Assembly (NCBI GenBank): GCA_020744425.1
Contig: JAGMUV010000018.1
Span: forward strand, 248,001 to 312,000
Source: Dactylonectria macrodidyma
Lineage: Eukaryota; Ascomycota; Sordariomycetes; Hypocreales; Nectriaceae
Reading direction: 5' to 3'
Length of the DNA stretch: 64,000 nucleotides
The notes under the pieces are model-generated. The model ran no database searches. It was not told where the DNA came from and worked only from the letters and a program-made list of their open reading frames with translations. Shown in pieces: positions 55,014 through 64,000 of this stretch. The translations under genes and the position numbers were made by a program. How positions within the stretch are numbered: the first letter of the stretch is position 1; each line of letters starts with the position of its first letter.

Positions 55014-55451
55014 ACGTGCATGATAAGCTTATGTCCCATATAAGTATATGTCTCACTTATACTGTACACCTAAAAACCCTAATTATTAATTTCCTAAAAT
55101 AGGCTATATAGCTCTAGAATTTTTTTTAAATTTTTTTTTAGATATTTAAGTAAAAAAGTCATAAGGTATTATTTTTCTAAAAATTTTATTTAATTTATTT
55201 AGTTTCTTAGAAATAAAAGTAAGAAAAAAAACAGTGTGAATATGATTTTTCTATATAAGCTAATAAATAATTTTTTTTAAAATCTAGAAAAATTTCTACT
55301 GATTACTCATTATATAATATATATAATCTAAAAATCTTAGCTATTTTAAGTTTAGTTTAGATTTTTAAAGAATTTCTAAGAAATCACGATTTAAGGTATA
55401 AAATCTATTTGAGACATATACTTGGATGGGACATAAGCTTATCATGCACGT
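55014..55451. mobile_element. 438-bp MITE with long terminal inverted repeats
   Basis: The ends are inverted copies: ACGTGCATGATAAGCTTATG.. from 55014 and its complement ending at 55451. The matching arms cover 55010-55055 and 55410-55455, 46 bases with only two mismatches (at versus cc). TA dinucleotides flank both ends (55012-55013 and 55452-55453), matching the TA target-site duplication of Tc1/mariner-type elements. The interior is AT-rich with no ORF, so it is non-autonomous. The intact arms contrast with the heavily mutated surroundings. Confidence 0.85.
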
Positions 55452-58400
55452 TATTATTTTTTATAAATATATAAAATTATATTTTAAAATTTTCATTAAA
55501 GCCTTTTGTTAGAAAGCTAGCATAGCACTTAGATGACTTGATTGTGTGTGTATTATCTGTATGTATCTGGGAAGTCTCCTGGCCGTAACTGCATATATGT
55601 TCTAATTACTACTAAAAGTAGGGGCCTGAAGTATCTGCACTAATAAGCAGTCTTAACCCTAGAGGTCACTATATAACTGCCTAATTAAATGCTTTATATA
55701 TAATCTAATCTAATACGTCCCTTTAGCTTAAGGGCATCGCTATTAAGCTATGCTTTTTATCTTTCCTTAATTATTCTAATTAATTAGAAAGATCTATTAG
55801 CTTAAGCTACTAAGTGAATTTAGTAAATGCCTCTTCTAGTAGGCTCTTCATTAAGCTATTAGTAAGTAATTGTATTAATAGAGTATAGATTACTTTAATC
55901 TTTTCTTCTAATATCTCTTACCTAAGCTAGTAGTTATGAATATTAATATACTATAACTTTATTTATAGTTATATAAGCTTTACTATAATTAATTAGATAG
56001 TCTATTTATTATTATACTTAATAGTAACTCTTAAAAGTAAGGCAGTCATTTAGTAAGTAATTAGTAAAGATAAGTTAATTTTTAATACTAAAATAAGTCT
56101 ACTTATAAAGAGGGCTTCTTTAATAGCTTAGAATAAAGTAAGCAGCTTAGCTTTAGTTATTAATATTATAATTATATCTTACTTATTTACTTTCTATAAT
56201 ATAACCCCTTTAAATAGCTTTATAATAAAGGCTTATAAGCTTTAATAGTCTGCTAAATTATTTATAAAACTTATATTAAAAGCTACTTATAAGCTATTTT
56301 CTTTATATCTAGGGATCGTACTATATTCGAAAGAAAGACTATATATTTTAATAAAGTACTATAAGGCCTGATCGGCTGCTTAATAATACTATAGCCCTAG
56401 GTTCTGGTTAAATCTAGCTAGCCAGCTTACTATAAATACTATATCCAGTCAGGTCATTATAGCTATATATATAATCATTCTAACTTTATATTAATAAAGA
56501 TTAACGCTTTTAGGGCTAGTAATCTCTTTATAAGGCAATAGTTCTTCTTATATTATAAGAGTTATCACTCATAGTCTTAGTATATAATCAGTAAGCAGTC
56601 AGTATATCTTATTAATATAGGAAGACTATAAGAGCTATAAGTAATAGTTTCTATAGTCTTATATTACTTTAATCCTTAGGAACTACTGTAGAGGCTTGTC
56701 TCCTTCTAGATAATAGGTCTTCTATAGGTCTTCTATTAGTAATATTACTTAGCGCTTGACCTGCTTTAAAAAGCAGAGGATACAATCATCTATATAAAAG
56801 AAGAAGATAATATCCCTATAAAGCTAGTAACAGTCCTCGCCTAGCACTCAGCAAAAGCCTGCTAGTAGTAGACCCTTCTCAAAGTGCTTTTACTATAAAA
56901 GAGGCAATCATCTAAGACTATAGAAGGCTTTCTATAGCTTTAGGATTATTCCTAGCTTCTAATATCCTCTAAGCATTTTTATATAAATCTCTTTATTAAG
57001 CTTTATATATATAAAGGCATTAATTATATTATATTATAATATATTATAGTTAAAATAATTAGCTAGAGCTATAAGAGTCCTAAATAATATACTTACTAGA
57101 GTTATTATATAAGTCTCTTAGCTATTAATTACTTACTAATTACTATATATTATAAAGTATGCTTTAATCTTTAAGAATCTCCTATGCTTATTAAGCTTAT
57201 AAACATAGACCTAATAGTAGCTAAGCACTTAGCGATCTTTTACTATAAACTTAATAACTTCAATCTATAATTATAACTCTATATAACTCTATAAATATAC
57301 CTTCTTAGCTATAAGTATTATATCCTAGTATATATAACTTAATCTTTTTATATATAAGCTAGGAAGTAGCTCTAATAGTTACTAATATATACTAATAATA
57401 GGCTGCCTTTCTTTTCTAAGTATAGAGCTCATTCTATCCTACTAAGCTTCTCGCTTTCTTATAATAACTATAGAGCTCGTTCTATCTTACTAAGCTTCTT
57501 ACTTTCTTATACTCAGTTTAATCTAAGGGTAAGTAATACTTCCTCTATTAAATGATTTAATAGAGCTAGCCAGGCTACTATAGACCGCTTAGCAGTTATT
57601 TATATAGTGTTTTAGTAATTAGAGTCTCCTAACTAAGAATGCTGCTTTAAAAGAGATCCTTTATCTTACTAGCTATTCACTAACCTTTCTATAACTAATC
57701 TTATTATCTGCTTTTCCTTCCTTACATCCCTTTATACTAAGACTAATGGCTAAGGTATAGAAGAATGCAGTAAGCAGTGACTATAGGAGAGTAAGAAGTA
57801 ACTTAAATTTAGTTATTATATACTTTTCTAATATCTCTCTAGGCTCCTCTTATTCTTAATTATTTGCTAAGTGTTTAATGAAGTGACTGTCTTCTAACCT
57901 ATCTTAGATCTTATCTGCCTTATTATCTAGTAGCTATAATACTCACTGCTCTGTGTGTTCTTATATTAATAGCAGCTCCTAGATTCACTTTTAAATAGCC
58001 TTAAGGTCTTCTTTTAGTAAATCGTCCTAAAGGCTCTCTAAGCGCCTATTAAATAGTTACTATTCATTAAATGTAATATCCTAAGTAATAAAGACCTCCT
58101 TCTATAACGGATTCTACACTCTAAAGGAATTACTAAATATATAACTAACTAAGAAGCCGATCTAGGCTCTTAGTAACTGCCTTTATAGCCAGTTCCTTCA
58201 TAGCTATGCATTAGCTATAAGAGTGAAGACTTTATAGCTATATGCTTAGAAGTATAAGAGATCAGGCTTTATAGTCTCTTTTAGCTAAAATTAGCTATAG
58301 AATAGCTTATATAGAGTCTTCTGATTCTTATATATTAATAGTATATAATTATATAAGTAGGTAACTGCCTTTATTAACTCTAGTTATAAGTATTTAAGTA

Positions 58401-59966
58401 GCTTAGCTCTAGTACGCATTATATAGCTCTTTTAAATAATAATAGTAACTACTTATTCTATGCTTCTATTTTATACTTAAGTATTAAGTACTAAGAGCTT
58501 AGTAAGTATTTTATAATCCTTTAGTAATTTTATAACCTATAAGTATATATTTATAATCTTATTATTATATTTAATTACCTTAACTTTAATAGAGTATTAG
58601 ACCTCTAGTATCTTAAGAAAATAAGTAATTACTAAGTATAATATAAATATTAACTAATTATCTATATAATAGTCCTATAAGTAACTAATAGCTCTATCTA
58701 TAAAAATCCAGATTAATATATAACTAGTATAGCCTTAGGTTATTAGATAGAAATTAAGAGTAATATAGTCACTTAGCCTTACTCTAGCTATTACTTCTTA
58801 CAGAGCCTGTCTGATTATTTAGTAAGCCTTCACTATACTATAAGCATTATAATCAATAGTTATAATCCTTTATAATCCCTTAGGCTCTTCTATCTTCAGT
58901 CTAACGCCCCTTAAGGCACTTGTTAAGCACTTAAGAGTATTAGGGCCTAGATAACCTAGCTATTAGTACTATATAATAGTATCTCCTTAGAGAGATTATC
59001 TATAAGTCTATAATATATGCCTTTATCTCTTTTAGAGTTAATTAGAAAGGAGTGCTACTAAGCTATTAATAAGTGCTTATTAAGTATTTAATATAATCAG
59101 TTAGCTCTCCTTCCCTTTAAGAACTTACTATTCCTCCTGCTTATTAATAGCTCTAAGGAAGGTTCTATCTAATCTCTTAAGACAATTATTTCTTAGTCTT
59201 ATATCCTATTAAATGCCTTACTTTCTTAACTTTAAAAAGGATATAAGGTTAGTAATAAGAGCTATATATAATATAATATTAGGGACTATAAGCTTCCTTA
59301 GTAAACTATTAGTAGCTATTAAAGTAATAGTTCCTTTACTATATCTATTAATTAATACTTATTATATACTTAATTAGAAGAAGTCTCTTAAAAGAGCTGC
59401 TTATAGGTTCTTTATTCTTATTATATTATAGAAGATATCTAGTATTACTCCTAAGTCTAGGAGGACAGAATCTTATAGTATATAGTATTTACTAGCTATT
59501 AAAGCAGTATTCATATTATAGGACCTTACTAATTTAAGTTATATAAACCCTTTTAGTTTAATCTTTCTGATCTAATTAGTTAAGTTATCTTTATTCTTTT
59601 TAATCTACTACTTAATATAGTTAGTAATATGCTTAATAAGTAGAAATTCTTATAGCATCCTTTTTAAAAAGGCATAGTAATATTATATAAGTAAATAGAA
59701 GAGGTAGTATGCTAAGCACTTAGATTCCTTATTATCTTTAATATTCTAGTAGAAATGCTTCTTACTTTCACTCTTTTGCTAAGCATTCTCTAAGTAATCC
59801 TTATCTTATTCTTTTTAACTACCTTTACTATAGAAAGCACTTAGTATAATTCTTACCTTCTTTAAAAGCTCTAGCTAGTTACTAATTGCTTTATGAATAT
59901 TTACTATAACTAGCCTAATAATAAGAGTATTAGCTCTAATTTAGAGGGTCTGAGTTATATTATAAG
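55452..59966 (-). mobile_element. Ty1/copia retrotransposon relic, RIP-degraded
   Basis: On the minus strand a single frame from about 57210 to 56763 reads as a copia reverse transcriptase with a few stops and C/T, G/A-type replacements. In order: VYKLNKH, the NAF-type segment VINAF (here IINAF), KLNKEIY, the LYGL-like KAFYSLR, and the catalytic core FFFYIDD at 56785-56796. The order and spacing fit Ty1/copia. Upstream gag, protease and integrase would lie toward 59.9 kb but are too mutated for me to read. No intact ORF exists, so the element is dead. The exact ends are not resolved; the right end abuts the LTR-like start of the gypsy relic. Confidence 0.75.
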
Positions 59967-60135
59967 TGTCACAGCCTAGGTTCCCACCAGGCGGTCAGGA
60001 ACGGCAGAACGATGGGACCCGCATCTGGTTCAGACTAATAGCATGGCCCCGCTTTAGGACTGATGCCCTACTAGGACTGATAGTAACGGTCTAGGACTGA
60101 TAGCAGTCCTCTGGATAGGATGGCAGTCTACTTAG
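59967..60135 (+). repeat. LTR-like, unmutated GC-rich patch with direct repeats
   Basis: About 170 bases of normal composition rich in CpA and CpG, embedded between strongly mutated sequences. It starts TGTCACAGCC, a common opening of fungal gypsy LTRs, and contains three direct copies of taggactgat at 60055, 60072 and 60092. Probably the 5' end of the LTR; why it escaped RIP is unclear. Confidence 0.5.
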
Positions 60136-63100
60136 TATATAGTTAATTAAGGAAGTGTATATTTAATATAGGCAGCTCCTTAGCTATTAATATAACTTGG
60201 TTATATTAAGTACGTTTTACTTTACTATTACTAGATATAATAAGTATTATTTAATCTTAACTTGCTTAATTACTTTATTATATACTTTTTAGATTAGGAC
60301 TTAGTATACTCTAGCCTTATAAGGATAGTATATTAATCTGATTATTATATATTAATAGCTCTTATTTATTATATTACTTATATTAAGCTTAAATAATATT
60401 AAATTACTATAATAGTTTTACTTACTATACTTAGCTTAATTCTATCCTCTTTTTATTAGCTAATAAGTAAACTACTTATTCTAGTCTTAATAGATATAAA
60501 TAATAAAAAAGAAGTTATTATGCTCATAAGTCATAAAGCAGAGGTATGTAAACTAGAGTAATATAATAAATGACTTAGTAATAAGTTTAATAAACTTACT
60601 AAAGCTTTTTATAAGGATGCTATTAAAAAGTAAGGATAAATTAATAACTTAAATAACTAAGTTAAAGCACTTATAGATAAACTTAAGAGGCTTACTAAGG
60701 CCTCTAAGAAATAAACCAGCCTTTATAGGGACTATATTAAGAATCTAGCTTCTAATTTAATAATAGGAAAAGACGCTAAAGAAATCCTTAAACTAAGATA
60801 ACCAGACCCTTATAACAGAACTATAGCTACGCTCTAAGGATTCTTAACACAGCTTAGGGCCTACTAGCTATATTATCTAACCCAGTTTATTACTAATAAT
60901 ACTAAAGTCTAGTATATTATAGAGTTCCTTAAGGATAAAGCTCTCTAATAGTTTAAACCTATTATAAGGGACTATATTAACTATATTTATACTAATAGGA
61001 AGGAAGAAACTAGGGCCATCTATAGAAGCTATAAAGTCTTTAAGCATAAGCTTAAAAGCGCTTTCAGACTTTAGAATAAGAAACGAGCAGTGGAATAGTA
61101 AATCTAGAAACTCTATTAGAAAGGAGTAGTGTTTATATATATAGTTAAATACTGTAACCTTGCCTTATGACTTAACTGAAGAAAAGAAGGATATATAGTA
61201 AGCTTTTATAAAGGGTTAAAGTCTGATATTAAAGACGTAATAGTTAGGAAAACCAAACCTACTATATATAATAGATTAGTATAACTTACTATAGAAATCG
61301 ATAACTAGTAATTCAAAAGATAATAAGAAAAGAAAGCTAAGAAGTCTAGAGGATTCTATACTTTATAATAAAAGAATAGAAGAAATTATATAAATTAAAA
61401 AAAGAAATAATAAATAGATACTTTATATAGAATAGACTCAGGCCCTATAAATATTAGGATGGTTAAGAAAGACTACTTTAAGGTCTTCTATTAGAATTGT
61501 AGTATCCTAGGATATACTTCTTATAAATACTAAAAGCTTAAAACCGATTAATAATACAAACCAGTACCTAAAGGTAAGAAGAAGGTAAGATGGATTAGCT
61601 AATAGGAAGAAGAATTATAAATAAGTAAGAAAATAGTTATAATAGTTAGAGCAGGTTATAATAATATAGGGATTTTATCTAATAAAATCACCCCTCTTAT
61701 AAATAAGGAACTTAAGAGTAAAGAGATACTTAAAAATAAAACTTATAAAGAAAGGAAGCTAAGCTAGAAAATAGAAAAAGAATAGTAAATACCTTTTAAA
61801 GATTAATAGAAGGGTATGACTTCTAATATTAATAATATCTTAATGCTCTAAATACTAGTTCTATTACTTTTAAGGCTAAAGAAAGAAAGATTACTTTATA
61901 ATACTATTAGAAAGATTAGTATAGTTAGAAAGGGTAAGGAAATCCGAAAGGAAGATACCTTTAAGTATATTTAACTAATAGTAGAAATAATAGATAAAGA
62001 AAGCGATATCTTAGATTAATAACCTACTCTAAAAATACTACTAATTATAATATCCTCTTATAAGAGTATTATTAAAATCTTATAATAATAATAAATAAAT
62101 AATAAAATTAGATATAAGTATTACTTATATAAAGAAGGAGAGCTAAGCATTAGTATAAGTACTAAAGCTAGATAAATAAGAAGGCTTAGACTCTTTATTA
62201 CTAATAAAGACATACTAGTCCCTATAAATAAGGACCCTGAGTCTAGTAATAATAGTAGTATTAATAATACCTTAGAAGAAGAATCAGTCACTTTATAACT
62301 ACTTAAATAGGAGCTAGAAGAAAGCACTCTAGATTACTCCCTAAGAAAAGATAGAAAAAGCAAGTATATACTAAAGCAGTTCATTAAACAAACGTTAGAC
62401 GTAGTAAAAGGATAACCTATTTATATTCGCACGATCTAGTAAAAAGACTTTACTAAAGCAGATAACTGAATAGGATGAGCAATTATTAATAATAAACTAT
62501 TACTATACTTTTAATACTCTAGGTATATTAATATATTTTGGATATTATATACTTACTATATATGCTTACTATATTACTTTAAGAAACTTTATTATAATTA
62601 TTACTCTATATGAATTATACTCTAGTTATTATAATAGTTTTATAATAAGACTAAAGCATAGGACTATAGAGTTATTAAATAGTTTAAAGGAATAAGAGTA
62701 GCTTAATTTAAGTTATAAAATAACTTCTATTCTAAAGAATGTATTAAAAAGGGCTTAATAATTAATAACTATATTATAAAAGAATGCTATATATATAAAT
62801 AAGAAAAAGTATAGTTATAGTATAGACTATTAAAATGTCTAGCTAACTATACTATGAACTATAGTAATAAGAAGTGCTTTAAGTATATAAAATACTTATA
62901 GGCGATCTATAAGAGGATTTATAAGATGCATAAAGATAGGTTCGATTTTAAGACCTGCATAAGAGGAGAACTTTATAATAGGCTATAGTATAAAGAAATC
63001 TATAAGTATATAAAAAACGATACTTACTATTTATAATAGAGCGATAGATAAGTATAGTAAAAGTAGAAATAGCGCTTTTAAAAAAGGCTCTAGGTATTAT

Positions 63101-64000
63101 AAGAAGTCCTAAAGAGAATATAATTATAATAAAAGTCTAAATTAATAGAGTATAAGTAATAGCGCTAGTAGACTATAGTACTATTATAAATTATATCTAA
63201 CTAGAGTTAGTAAATAAGTTAGTATTATTATAGAAATATAAGAAATTTCCTTATAAAGTATTTAATCTAGAAGGAATACCTTTTAGTTATAATAAAAGAA
63301 GGGTATTATAAGAGATTAATTACCTTAAAGTACTTATAGAAAGAAGAAACTAAAGAGTGGATTTTAATATTTTTAATATTAAAGACTACTTAGTAGTACT
63401 AGGATGACCTTAGCTATAGAGGCATAACTCTAATATTAACTAGGAGAAAGGCTAAATGCATTAGAGAAACGCATCTCCTTAGATCGCAGATAGCGATAGA
63501 CATAACCTAAGATCTTAAGCTTCGATTAGCGATAAGAATAATAATGAAATTAAGAAGGAAGAAATAATAGATACTTCCTTATTCTTAAAGGGAATGAAAT
63601 AGAAGTATTAATAAAGAAAAATGCAATATATAAAACGAATTATTATATTTATTTAAAAATAGTTTAGATAGATAGATAAGGACTTTAAAGAGTAGAAAAA
63701 ATAATAATAAGTAAAGGAAGAATGACTTAAAAATATACTCTTAAAATACTAAATCTATAAAAAACTCTTTAAGGAGGAACTTAAGACTAGCCTTTTAGAA
63801 CTAAGTGAATAGGACTTAGAAATCGTCCTAAAGGATAGGACTAACCCTAAGTTTTTCTTATCTATAACCTTAATAATAATGAGCTAATAATACTAAGAGA
63901 ATATATCTAAAAAATAGAAAGAAAAGGCTATATTTAGAAATTGAAGTCTTTAGTTAGATACTTAGTTATATTTATATTTAAAAAGAATAGAAAGCTATAC
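59967..64000 (+). mobile_element. Ty3/gypsy retrotransposon relic, RIP-degraded, cut by window edge
   Basis: Plus-strand coding order is visible despite stops. At 61489-61530 a C-x2-C-x4-H-x4-C zinc knuckle survives in spacing, with the first and last Cys now Tyr and His now Tyr, exactly the changes RIP makes. At 63162-63197 ALVDYSTI marks an aspartic protease site (D then G-to-S, A-to-T changes). At 63396-63456 VLG-P-L-RHN..NIN-EKG is the segment before the reverse transcriptase, with stops at three expected Trp/Met/Gln positions. From 63869 to the edge, ELIILREYI..KGYI and FKKNRKL is the start of the reverse transcriptase. The distance from zinc knuckle to protease (about 1.6 kb) is longer than usual. 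A TGTCACAGCC start at 59967 fits an LTR. Confidence 0.75.

Overview
The window looks like a chromosome segment of a filamentous ascomycete (Pezizomycotina). Genes are broken by short introns (44-84 bp) with GT..AG ends and TACTAAC/CTAAT-like branch sites. The protein set is typical: Zn2Cys6 regulator, AA9-type secreted protein, fungal NACHT-ankyrin protein and ACS-family permease. GC-normal gene islands alternate with AT-rich blocks in which CpA and CpG have almost vanished and every frame is full of stops, the signature of repeat-induced point mutation (RIP). All exon structures were built by hand from splice motifs, reading phase and family conservation; none is confirmed by RNA.

Layout. 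1-2.2 kb: no gene seen. 2.2-12.8 kb: secreted alpha-carbonic anhydrase, HAD hydrolase, then a 5-oxoprolinase/hydantoinase-type gene facing an S33 proline-iminopeptidase-like hydrolase across a 600-bp promoter, followed by an ACS/Dal5-like permease. The last three look like a small uptake-and-cleavage module for a pyroglutamate- or hydantoin-like compound. 12.95-24.25 kb: RIP-ruined repeat block with a six-copy ~104-bp tandem array, a 9-bp microsatellite and a minus-strand Lys/Thr-rich coding relic. 24.7-37.6 kb: two SDR enzymes, a Zn2Cys6 regulator tail-to-tail with the first SDR, a secreted YcjY-like alpha/beta hydrolase, a sugar porter, and an ADP-ribosylglycohydrolase-fold protein sharing a promoter with the porter. 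This reads as a catabolic or tailoring cluster without a backbone synthase. 37.7-41.0 kb: no convincing gene. 41.0 kb: a short AA9-related protein that keeps both copper-brace histidines but lacks the core of the fold. 42.4-46.5 kb: a large NLR-like protein (HeLo-like, NACHT, 14 ankyrin repeats, ZZ zinc finger). 46.85-47.4 kb: two tail-to-tail gene remnants. 49.8-54.5 kb: a multi-span membrane protein and a six-exon amidase. 54.8-64 kb: a second RIP block with a 438-bp TIR element (MITE), a Ty1/copia relic on the minus strand and a Ty3/gypsy relic on the plus strand that runs off the right edge.

Strongest leads: the HeLo-NACHT-ANK-ZZ protein with a duplicated two-repeat ankyrin unit; the core-deleted AA9 protein; the oxoprolinase/peptidase/permease module; the glycohydrolase/porter pair with an inverted repeat in its shared promoter; and the cryptic cysteine-rich gene remnant beside the NLR.
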